IMG/VR virus record: IMGVR_UViG_3300037119_004556
Location: 37,250 to 101,249 of that record
Reading direction: 5' to 3' (one strand)
DNA from: a virus
Length of the DNA stretch: 64,000 nucleotides
Part shown: in pieces, positions 57,958 through 64,000 of the stretch
Layout of the letters: each line of letters begins with the position of its first letter
Position numbering within the stretch: the stretch's first letter is position 1
Position numbers and translations under genes: made by a program
Notes under the pieces: generated by a model
The model's input: only the letters and a program-made list of their open reading frames with translations
Databases searched by the model: none
What the model was told of the DNA's origin: nothing

Positions 57958-57974
57958 GAGGGGTCCTCCCCCTC
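57958..57974 (-). promoter_or_regulatory. Leader hairpin
   Basis: GAGGGG/CCCCTC in the leader of the 57562 gene, between promoter and ribosome-binding site. Confidence 0.55.
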
Positions 57975-57982
57975 ACGTCTTA

Positions 57983-58012
57983 ACTTTACACCGCCCGTCG
58001 CCGGTCTGTCAA
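57983..58012 (-). promoter_or_regulatory. Promoter of the 57942-56884 operon
   Basis: -35 TTGACA (58007-58012), 18-nt spacer, -10 TAAAGT (57983-57988). Confidence 0.75.
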
Positions 58013-58473
58013 CTCATTTGCCGGGTGATGCGGGCGCGTGGGATGTCGGGCCAGGCCGGGGGGTAGTCGTGCAGCGTGACCGCGACGAGCGTCCAGTCGA
58101 GGATGTCGGAGCGGCCGTTCTTGTAGCCCTTGACCGTGGTCCGGTCGAGGTCGATGGCGGGCCAGAAGTGGACGACCTCGGGGAGCGTCTTGTAGAGGAC
58201 GCCGGTGCCGGTCATCGAGTCCTCGCCGATGGTGACGGTGAGCAGCGCGCCGATCATCCGGTACTTGCCGATCTCGGAGACACCGGGACGCTTCGGGCCT
58301 CGGCCGTAGTCGGTCATGATCGGGGCCGGGAGCCGCACCGCTATGTCGCCCTTGTGGCGGCGCAAGCGGCGTCGGTCGGCGGTCTCGTGCTCAAGGTAGG
58401 CGAGCACGGGGAAGTCGACTTCGGCGACGACCTTCGATCGGTATGTCGGCTTCGAGGTGGTGAGTGTGATCAT
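58009..58473 (-). CDS. Hypothetical protein (154 aa)
   Basis: SKVVAEVDFPVLAYLEHETA, DIAVRLPAPIMTDYGRGPKR, SMTGTGVLYKTLPEVVHFWP, GRSDILDWTLVAVTLHDYPP. Beta-rich; unrecognised. Confidence 0.6.
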   Translation of the reverse strand: MITLTTSKPTYRSKVVAEVDFPVLAYLEHETADRRRLRRHKGDIAVRLPAPIMTDYGRGPKRPGVSEIGKYRMIGALLTVTIGEDSMTGTGVLYKTLPEVVHFWPAIDLDRTTVKGYKNGRSDILDWTLVAVTLHDYPPAWPDIPRARITRQMS

Positions 58474-58778
58474 GCGAAGCTCCTCAGTGTGCGCAGCGTC
58501 GCGCAGTCGTAGTCGTGGGTCTCGCGCCAGGCGCCTTCGCCTGAGCCGACGTGGCAGTCGCAGCGTCCGGCTTCGAGGAACGCGATCGCGCATGGTCGGC
58601 AGTAGAAGCGGGGGCCGGGCTTGGTGTCGTCCCAGGTTTCGATGCCGATCTCGGCGCCGCGCTTGCAGGTGCCTTCGGGCTTGTAGCCGAACGGCAGGTA
58701 GCCCTCCTCGACCACGAATCGTTGCTGATCGGCCGACAGGCCGTTGAAGCACGCCATGCCCCAGATGCCGTGGGTCAT
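58470..58778 (-). CDS. Zinc-binding hypothetical protein (102 aa)
   Basis: GMACFNGLSADQQRFVVEEG then YLPFGYKPEGTCKRGAEIGI, RFYCRPCAIAFLEAGRCDCH: several Cys/His. N-terminal 'CFNGLS..QQ..L.e.G.LPfGY.PeG.C..GA' is recognisable as a small actinophage family. Function unknown. Confidence 0.65.
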   Translation of the reverse strand: MTHGIWGMACFNGLSADQQRFVVEEGYLPFGYKPEGTCKRGAEIGIETWDDTKPGPRFYCRPCAIAFLEAGRCDCHVGSGEGAWRETHDYDCATLRTLRSFA

Positions 58779-59146
58779 CGGGCCTCCGCCTCGAACCTGG
58801 CGCGCAGGTCGGCGAACATGAACGGCTCGCCGCGTTCGGTTGGGAGCGGCTTGATCCCGACGACACGGTCATCCTCGATGAGAGCGATGATGGTGCGGCC
58901 CTTGATGTCCTCCCACCGTCGCACGCCGCACGCCTTGATCAGTCGGGCGACGAACGTCATCCCGTAGGCGGTGCCCTCACGGCTGAACAGGTAGTCGCCG
59001 TCGTGGCCCGTTGAGCGGTCGAGGAAATGACCGGGCGTCGACTGGCAGCCTCCGCCGCCGTAGTCGAGGTCGAGCATGGCGGTCAGGATCCCGTGGTCCT
59101 CCCACCCGAGGAACGTGCCGGTGATCTTGGCGATCTTCTCTTGCAT
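58775..59146 (-). CDS. Hypothetical protein (123 aa)
   Basis: KIAKITGTFLGWEDHGILTA, DLDYGGGGCQSTPGHFLDRS, ARLIKACGVRRWEDIKGRTI, IALIEDDRVVGIKPLPTERG: matches a conserved phage family with 'G.fLG.EDHGilT......yg..gqgfGG'. Function unknown. Confidence 0.65.
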   Translation of the reverse strand: MQEKIAKITGTFLGWEDHGILTAMLDLDYGGGGCQSTPGHFLDRSTGHDGDYLFSREGTAYGMTFVARLIKACGVRRWEDIKGRTIIALIEDDRVVGIKPLPTERGEPFMFADLRARFEAEAR

Positions 59147-59370
59147 CAGGTGGAGCCTCCGCTCGGATGGCGGCGCTTGGCGCCGCGGATGTATGCCTCT
59201 CGGATCGAGAGTTCGCGGATGATGGCGGTGCGCATCCGATCGTTCTCAGCCGACGCGGTTGAGACGAGCGAGAGTGCTTCGACCAGCGCGAACAGTTCCT
59301 CCTCGGTGAGGGCGTTCATGATCGCCTCGTACGCCGGGGCGACGGGGAGTGTGATGAGATCGCCGGTCAT
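59146..59370 (-). CDS. Hypothetical helical protein (74 aa)
   Basis: APAYEAIMNALTEEELFALV, EALSLVSTASAENDRMRTAI, RELSIREAYIRGAKRR. Unrecognised. Confidence 0.55.
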   Translation of the reverse strand: MTGDLITLPVAPAYEAIMNALTEEELFALVEALSLVSTASAENDRMRTAIIRELSIREAYIRGAKRRHPSGGST

Positions 59371-59757
59371 CTAGAACCGATCCTCGTCGTCGTAGCCGTA
59401 GTGGTTCGGGCCTTCGCACAGATCGGCTGACATGCCGTGTTCGCAGAAGCCGCGGTCGGGGCCGGGCGGCGGGGTGAAGCCCTCGCGGAGCAGGACGTCC
59501 GACACTGCGTCGTACGCCGACCACGGATCGAGCGGGCGGATGGTGCGCTCCCAGGCGACCTCACCGGCCTCGTCGTGGAGTTCGTAGGCGACAGGGGCAC
59601 GCTCACCCGGGAAGTCCGGGTACCACGGCTCCCACATGGCGGCGTCTTCGTCGCTCAGTTCAGCGAGAAACGCGGCCTCTCGCGCAGCCATGTCGACAGG
59701 GACGAGGACGAAGCTACGACCTTCCTTCGTCCAGGTTTCGTACGTGGTGGTTTCCAT
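59371..59757 (-). CDS. Hypothetical protein, leaderless (128 aa)
   Basis: METTTYETWTKEGRSFVLVP, AAREAAFLAELSDEDAAMWE, VAYELHDEAGEVAWERTIRP; C-terminal CEHGMSADLCEGPNHY could bind metal. ATG 6 nt after the -10. Confidence 0.6.
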   Translation of the reverse strand: METTTYETWTKEGRSFVLVPVDMAAREAAFLAELSDEDAAMWEPWYPDFPGERAPVAYELHDEAGEVAWERTIRPLDPWSAYDAVSDVLLREGFTPPPGPDRGFCEHGMSADLCEGPNHYGYDDEDRF

Positions 59758-59763
59758 GCCTTG

Positions 59764-59792
59764 ATTGTCTCATCTGGTCTACGGTTTGTCAA
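59764..59792 (-). promoter_or_regulatory. Leaderless promoter
   Basis: -35 TTGACA (59787-59792), 17-nt spacer, -10 GACAAT (59764-59769), CAAGGC, then ATG at 59757. Confidence 0.75.
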
Positions 59793-60061
59793 CTATCTTG
59801 ATCGTTCACGATGGAGAGGTTGTTGACTGCGCCGGTGGCGACGTAGGCGGACAGCACGACGCACGCGGCCGGGTCTTCGATCTCGAACTCGAACTCGGCG
59901 GCGTGGCCGTTCTCGCCGACAGTCGCCGCTCGCAGTATGGCGGGGAACGGTGTGTCGATGCCTTCGACGTTGAGCTTGATGAGTTTGCCGACCTGCGCGT
60001 CGAATGCGGACTGGGCGTAGCGGGTGTGTGGCTCGGCGGGCCACGTCAGTCGGATCTTCAC
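59789..60061 (-). CDS. Hypothetical beta-rich protein (90 aa)
   Basis: GTG start. VKIRLTWPAEPHTRYAQSAF, IDTPFPAILRAATVGENGHA, AEFEFEIEDPAACVVLSAYV. Unrecognised. The stop lies in the next -35. Confidence 0.55.
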   Translation of the reverse strand: MKIRLTWPAEPHTRYAQSAFDAQVGKLIKLNVEGIDTPFPAILRAATVGENGHAAEFEFEIEDPAACVVLSAYVATGAVNNLSIVNDQDS

Positions 60062-60324
60062 AGTCGACCAGCTTGGTGATCCACGACCATCGCTCTCAAT
60101 GCTTCCATCCAGGCGATGGTGTCGGCGGTGTACGGCGGGGCGTCGGCCCAGTCGCGGTTGAGCTTGATGAGGTAGTCCAGGTATCCGAGGTCGTATGGCG
60201 GTCCGCCGGTGGCCGGTTCGTAGCACTCGGCTGCGCCGTCCGCGTCGAAGATGATCGGGGTGATCTCGATGCGTCCGCCCGGGTGGACTGTGCGCAGGGC
60301 GTCGACCTTGATGCGTTCGATCAT
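60058..60324 (-). CDS. Hypothetical protein (88 aa)
   Basis: MIERIKVDALRTVHPGGRIE, GYLDYLIKLNRDWADAPPYT, ADTIAWMEALRAMVVDHQAG. Unrecognised; GTGA and ATGA overlaps. Confidence 0.55.
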   Translation of the reverse strand: MIERIKVDALRTVHPGGRIEITPIIFDADGAAECYEPATGGPPYDLGYLDYLIKLNRDWADAPPYTADTIAWMEALRAMVVDHQAGRL

Positions 60325-60647
60325 CCCTTGATCCGATCGACTCGGGGCGACGTGCCCTTGTGGACGCCTTGGGTGCGCAGGTCGATGGTGAGCCGGGCGT
60401 TGAACTCGGTGTTCACCGGGTGGCGGGTGAACAGGTCGGTGCCGTCGATGTAGACGAGGACTTCCTCCACGAAGATGTCGCGACCATCCGACTCGAACGT
60501 CCAGACGTACTCGTCCGGGTCCTTGACGAACTCGAACGCGTCGAGACTCGACGGGTTGTAGGCGACGACCCGAGTGACCTGGTCGGCGAAGTATTCGATC
60601 GGGGGACCGCCCACGTCGACGCGCAGCACGACTTGGCCGCGGTTCAT
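60321..60647 (-). CDS. Hypothetical protein (108 aa)
   Basis: GQVVLRVDVGGPPIEYFADQ, RVVAYNPSSLDAFEFVKDPD, DIFVEEVLVYIDGTDLFTRH. Beta-rich; unrecognised. Confidence 0.55.
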   Translation of the reverse strand: MNRGQVVLRVDVGGPPIEYFADQVTRVVAYNPSSLDAFEFVKDPDEYVWTFESDGRDIFVEEVLVYIDGTDLFTRHPVNTEFNARLTIDLRTQGVHKGTSPRVDRIKG

Positions 60648-61270
60648 GCTGCCCACGGGAGCGCGTCGAGGAGGCCGGGACCGGCGTGGATCATTCCGGC
60701 GATCATGTTCTGTGAGACGAGCCGTCCGGCCCAGGCGTCGACACCGACGTCGATCTGCTTGCCGCGTTGGCGCCACAGGCCGTGAGTGTGGCCGTGCAGC
60801 AACCACTCGCCCTTGTCCTTCGGGCGCGCCGCGACGAACCGATCCTCCGCAGTCCTGTCGCCTTCGTACGGGAAGTGTGACATCCACACGTCGTAGTCGT
60901 TGTTCGAGAACGAGTTGTGGTCGGTGACCTCGAAGCCGACTTCCTCGTAGCGGGCGGTCCACTCGGCGACGAGCGCGGCGACCTTCTCCGGGGGTTTGCC
61001 GGTGTAGCCCTCGTACAGCGGTGAGCAGCGGTCATGGTTGCCGGGCTTCAACACCAGGCGGCAGTGGACCTGCTTGAACAACGGGAGGGTCTCGGCCATC
61101 GTGCCCATCGCCGCGTCACCGAGGAAGATGAGCGTGTCCAGCGGGTGTGTGTCGCGGTTCGCTGATTCGATCAGCCAGTGGTTCATGGTGCGCGTGTCAT
61201 CGAACGGCCGGTTGGCGAGTTCGCAGATACGACCGTGGCCGAGATGCCAGTCGGAGGTGAACCAGATCAT
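60644..61270 (-). CDS. Calcineurin-like metallophosphoesterase
   Basis: 208 aa. All five metal-binding blocks: MIWFTSDWHLGHGRI (DxH), FLGDAAMG (GD), VLKPGNHDRCS (GNHD), DVWMSHFPYEGD (SH) and WLLHGHTHGLWRQ (GHxH). A YfcE-like phage phosphoesterase; substrates may be cyclic nucleotides, 5' ends or phosphoproteins. No DNA-repair partner seen nearby. Coupled to its neighbours by ATGA overlaps. Confidence 0.9.
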   Translation of the reverse strand: MIWFTSDWHLGHGRICELANRPFDDTRTMNHWLIESANRDTHPLDTLIFLGDAAMGTMAETLPLFKQVHCRLVLKPGNHDRCSPLYEGYTGKPPEKVAALVAEWTARYEEVGFEVTDHNSFSNNDYDVWMSHFPYEGDRTAEDRFVAARPKDKGEWLLHGHTHGLWRQRGKQIDVGVDAWAGRLVSQNMIAGMIHAGPGLLDALPWAA

Positions 61271-61684
61271 CTACCGAGTCCACTCCACGACGTACACCGG
61301 ACGGGTGTAGGTTTCGCCGTCCTCCTCGTAGGTCTCGTCCGGGTCGCGGGAGATCCGCCACTCGGTGACATCCTGTTGGTCGAGGGTGTAGTGGACGAGT
61401 TCCTCGGCGTACTTGAACCGGTCGAACGTCTTGCGTTCGTGGTACGGGGACCTAGTCAGATCTTGCAGCCCGGGGAGTAGGTCGGAGGGACCGCACGCGG
61501 CTTCGCGGTTGTAGCCGATCGGTTCGACGGCGTCGGCGACACCGTTCATCCACGCAGCGCACTCGGCGCGGAGCCGGTCGATCTCATCGAGCGCCCTGGT
61601 CAACTGTTCGGCGGTCTGCTCCATGCCGAACCGGATGACGGTCTCGCGGGCGGCGAGCAGCGGGTAGTCGTCGCGTGCACTCAT
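61271..61684 (-). CDS. Hypothetical protein (137 aa)
   Basis: Helical start (EQTAEQLTRALDEIDRLRAE), then PYHERKTFDRFKYAEELVHY, TLDQQDVTEWRISRDPDETY, YTRPVYVVEWTR. Unrecognised. Confidence 0.6.
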   Translation of the reverse strand: MSARDDYPLLAARETVIRFGMEQTAEQLTRALDEIDRLRAECAAWMNGVADAVEPIGYNREAACGPSDLLPGLQDLTRSPYHERKTFDRFKYAEELVHYTLDQQDVTEWRISRDPDETYEEDGETYTRPVYVVEWTR

Positions 61685-62082
61685 GGTGTCTCGCTCTGAC
61701 CGAGGGGGCCGATGTCACGGAAGTGCTCCCATGCTTTGTCGCCCCACTTGGCGTCGATCGGGACGGGCGGTTCGGGGCCGACGTGAACCCAGCCGGTCTC
61801 GGTCTTGACGATGACTCCTCCACCCTTGGACGGGTCGGTGATCACGTACGCCAGGAACGCGGGGTGCGGCGGGATCGCTTCCAACTCGGCGATGCGGGCT
61901 TCGAGGTGCTCGATGTATCGGCCGGTTCCTTCGGACTTGTTCTCGCCGAGCCGGATGTAGTCCTTGGGGACTTTGGCGGCGACTAGCTCCCAGCGGCCGA
62001 GTACCTCCATCGCTTCCATCTTCCAGCGCATCAGCCGCTCGCCGTCGCGCAGTAACGATTGTCGGTCGGACCGGCTGCTCAT
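61681..62082 (-). CDS. Hypothetical protein with coiled-coil segment (133 aa)
   Basis: LLRDGERLMRWKMEAMEVLG, RWELVAAKVPKDYIRLGENK then a leucine-rich helix YIEHLEARIAELEAI. Unrecognised. Confidence 0.55.
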   Translation of the reverse strand: MSSRSDRQSLLRDGERLMRWKMEAMEVLGRWELVAAKVPKDYIRLGENKSEGTGRYIEHLEARIAELEAIPPHPAFLAYVITDPSKGGGVIVKTETGWVHVGPEPPVPIDAKWGDKAWEHFRDIGPLGQSETP

Positions 62083-62615
62083 GCTCCGCACCTTTCCATC
62101 TCGTTGAGGACTTCGGTCAACAGGTCGCGGTCGGGATGGTGGATCCCGAACCAGGTGAGCAGCACAAGCACGGTTTGCGCGGCCTCTTGGAACGGGTCGC
62201 CGCGGCCCTCGCGGTGTTCTTCGATGGCGAGCACGGCGCGCCCGAACTCGCCGCTCTCCTCCCAGGCTTTGTAGGCGACGTTGATCGAGGTGGGCGGCAC
62301 CCATGACGCCTTGTCCTTGTCGGTGCGCCACAGGGCGCAGCGGGCCTGTAGCTCGGGCAGGGCGGCGACCACCCGGTCGAGGCGTTCCTTCTCGAACTGG
62401 TAGCGCAGCATCGCCTCGATCTTGGCGTCCATGTTCTCGGGCCGGGTCCAGAACGGGTCCTGGCCGTCCATGCGCGCCGACATGATCTTGCGGCCGTAGA
62501 GCTTGTCCAACTCGTTGATGATCTCGGGGAACCGCCACGAGTTGTAGCCGCTGACACTGTGCGGGTCGCGTCGATGGTCGATCCCATCGGCGTCGCGGAT
62601 CACGAGCATGTTCAT
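62079..62615 (-). CDS. Hypothetical protein (178 aa)
   Basis: MLVIRDADGIDHRRDPHSVS, IINELDKLYGRKIMSARMDG, IEAMLRYQFEKERLDRVVAA, FQEAAQTVLVLLTWFGIHHP. Helical; unrecognised. Confidence 0.6.
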   Translation of the reverse strand: MNMLVIRDADGIDHRRDPHSVSGYNSWRFPEIINELDKLYGRKIMSARMDGQDPFWTRPENMDAKIEAMLRYQFEKERLDRVVAALPELQARCALWRTDKDKASWVPPTSINVAYKAWEESGEFGRAVLAIEEHREGRGDPFQEAAQTVLVLLTWFGIHHPDRDLLTEVLNEMERCGA

Positions 62616-62773
62616 CGGTCAGTCTCTGCCCATGTGCCGTCGCGGCGTAGCCACAGGCCGCATCGTTGGCAGCCGGTCGAGCGCGCGCCCTCGAAGTTGA
62701 TCGAGATCTGCCGCCGCAGCGGATGCCAGCAGAACGGGCGCCACAGACGCCACCGGACATCGACAAGGTTCAT
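62612..62773 (-). CDS. Small basic Cys protein (53 aa)
   Basis: MNLVDVRWRLWRPFCWHPLR, STGCQRCGLWLRRDGTWAET: Trp/Arg-rich with CxxC and a preceding C-H. Unrecognised. Confidence 0.5.
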   Translation of the reverse strand: MNLVDVRWRLWRPFCWHPLRRQISINFEGARSTGCQRCGLWLRRDGTWAETDR

Positions 62774-63198
62774 CGGTGGCTCCCTGCGAACACGGGCTTG
62801 GGTTTGGCGATGGCGAGGATCGCGACGAGATCGAGGTGGCCTCCGAGTTGTCGCCAGTCGGGGGACAGGTCGGGTTGCTTGAAGTGGTAGTGCCACATCC
62901 AGTTCCACAGGTTGACGCGCCCGGCGATCCAGATGCCGAACTGGTCCTCGCCGATCTGGATGTGGCGGGCCAGGGTCGGCAGGCGGTCGTAGTGGACGAC
63001 CGCTTCGTTCCAGGGGAGCCTGAGCGACGGGTGGGCGCCGATCGAGATTCGGCCACGAGCTTCGTGGCGGAACGTCGCGTAGTCGTCGTGTGTGTGCGGC
63101 CACGTGATCACGCGGTCGCCGTGTTCGATCGGATGGTTGAAGTCGCAGAGGTATCCCGCGATGCGGCCGGTCCATCGGATGTGTACGGGTGCGTTCAC
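62770..63198 (-). CDS. Hypothetical protein (142 aa)
   Basis: GTG start. HIRWTGRIAGYLCDFNHPIE, HGDRVITWPHTHDDYATFRH, HIQIGEDQFGIWIAGRVNLW, GGHLDLVAILAIAKPKPVFA. Unrecognised; beta-rich. Confidence 0.55.
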   Translation of the reverse strand: MNAPVHIRWTGRIAGYLCDFNHPIEHGDRVITWPHTHDDYATFRHEARGRISIGAHPSLRLPWNEAVVHYDRLPTLARHIQIGEDQFGIWIAGRVNLWNWMWHYHFKQPDLSPDWRQLGGHLDLVAILAIAKPKPVFAGSHR

Positions 63199-63365
63199 CA
63201 ATCTCTCCCTTTCAGCACGGTCACGGCGACGGATACCGCGGCGGCGAGCGCGATGCCGACCAGCACGACAGCAGTCACGAGGTAGCCCTCCCACGCCGAG
63301 CGCACGGCGACGAGCACGAGCACGATGGCGCAGACGAGCACGAGCATCCCGGCCCGGAACGTCAC
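63195..63365 (-). CDS. Small two-TM protein (56 aa)
   Basis: GTG start. Two hydrophobic helices (about 5-20 GMLVLVCAIVLVLVAV and 28-49 YLVTAVVLVGIALAAAVSVA) with a short basic tail. Holin-sized, but no lysin is adjacent, so the role is open. Confidence 0.55.
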   Translation of the reverse strand: MTFRAGMLVLVCAIVLVLVAVRSAWEGYLVTAVVLVGIALAAAVSVAVTVLKGRDW

Positions 63366-64000
63366 GACGGGTACTCGCGGACGCGCAGGTCGCCGGGGAA
63401 CAGGTCGATGTCCTTGACGGCGTGTGGGGCGACCCCGGACAGTTGCTTCACGAAGAACGCCGTCCCCGCCCGCTCGCACATGCCGCGCAGGTCGCGCGCC
63501 CATTCGTCGGACATGCGTCGGGCACCGTGGCCGCTCTCGGCGCCGACGATCAGCCAGTCGATGCCGGTCAGGTCGAGCGATGGGAGTGGGCCGAGCAGCG
63601 GCTCGGCGGAGATGAAGCGGACTGCCGCCGGGGCGGCGCGCAGCCACGTCGTGCGGAAGCTGTACTTGTCGAGTTCGATCGACGTGCCCAACCACACGTT
63701 CGGCAATGGCGGGTGGCCGTCGTACCAAGCGTTGACCCAGCGCGCCATCCGCCGCGGGCGTTTCGTGAGGATCTGGAAGATGTGTTGCTGCGCGGTCGAC
63801 ATGGTGCGCCACACCTCGCCGATGAACTGGTTGGAGACGTCCGGGTGGAACAGGTCCGACATCGAGTTGACGAAGATCCGGCGTGGCCGTTTCCAGTGCA
63901 GCGGCAGGCCGAGCATGTGCGGGTGTTCGGTGAGGCGGAAGCCGGGACCCGAGGTGCGTGGGTCGCCGTCGTTCTGGTAGTTGGCGGATCCCATCGCTTT
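63362..64000 (-). CDS. DUF5131 (Gp37/Gp68) family protein, N-terminus outside window
   Basis: About 212 residues visible: RIFVNSMSDLFHPDVSNQFI, IFQILTKRPRRMARWVNAWY, PPLPNVWLGTSIE, VRFISAEPLLGPL and GIDWLIVGAESGHGARRM are the standard blocks of phage Gp37/Gp68 (DUF5131) proteins, a radical-SAM-like TIM barrel. The family's N-terminal CxxCYA region is not seen, and the frame stays open at the window edge, so the gene is probably cut. Natural function unknown. Confidence 0.85.
   Translation of the reverse strand, partial: KAMGSANYQNDGDPRTSGPGFRLTEHPHMLGLPLHWKRPRRIFVNSMSDLFHPDVSNQFIGEVWRTMSTAQQHIFQILTKRPRRMARWVNAWYDGHPPLPNVWLGTSIELDKYSFRTTWLRAAPAAVRFISAEPLLGPLPSLDLTGIDWLIVGAESGHGARRMSDEWARDLRGMCERAGTAFFVKQLSGVAPHAVKDIDLFPGDLRVREYPS

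Overview
High-GC (roughly 65% by eye), very compact DNA with tail-to-head small genes, ATGA/GTGA start-stop overlaps, 27 tRNA genes, a portal protein and a MuF-type head protein. This is a window from a large tailed phage (or prophage) of an actinobacterium. The host is inferred from GC content, frequent GTG starts, leaderless promoters and an exact actinobacterial-type parS site; the species cannot be named. I found no terminase, major capsid or tail genes, so the window covers only part of the head module plus accessory regions.

Layout. (1) 1-5.5 kb: three tRNA groups (21 tRNAs, all minus) with embedded genes: a PD-(D/E)XK-like nuclease, a membrane protein, a tagged plus-strand protein, a coiled-coil/collagen-like pair and a YegP-like protein. 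(2) 5.6-9.6 kb: minus-strand operons of 45-120-residue proteins, many with zinc ribbons, and a parS palindrome. (3) 9.6-10.6 kb: a third RNA array with six tRNAs and unusual RNAs, including one that copies both functional loops of the 23S rRNA GTPase-associated centre. (4) 10.7-17.2 kb: sugar C-methyltransferase, glycosyltransferase-like proteins, FkbM methyltransferase, two DNA methyltransferases and an HNH homing-type gene. (5) 17.1-35.3 kb, minus: portal, then four giant multidomain ORFs in which enzymatic modules (CCA-adding enzyme, ADP-ribosyltransferases, zincins, ParB/sulfiredoxin-like, GNAT, RelA/SpoT-like, HNH, cysteine-peptidase-like, MuF) are each preceded by a copy of one tag, NPWHDEIGRFAPKGTG. 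(6) 35.4-48.9 kb: small-gene operons plus endonuclease VII. (7) 49-51.4 kb: a Ro60/TROVE gene preceded by a tandem array of about six Y-RNA-like elements, two of them carrying tRNA-like modules with a closed acceptor stem. (8) 51.4-64 kb: MerR-like regulator, papain-like protein lacking its catalytic Cys, many small proteins, a metallophosphoesterase and a DUF5131 (Gp37/Gp68) gene cut by the window end.

Regulation. At least 22 promoters share one design: TTGACA-like -35, a 17-18 nt spacer often containing CCnnGnCC, and an ATAAT-like -10. Some drive leaderless mRNAs (start codon 6-7 nt after the -10). Others have a short leader, sometimes with a GAGGG/CCCTC hairpin, before an AAAGGAAACCACC ribosome-binding box.

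How it fits together (inference). The tRNAs, the rRNA-mimic RNA, the Ro/Y-RNA array and a CCA-adding module all act on translation or RNA metabolism. The portal-MuF operon looks like a set of head-associated effectors carrying a shared targeting or processing tag. The sugar/methyl genes may decorate virions or modify DNA.
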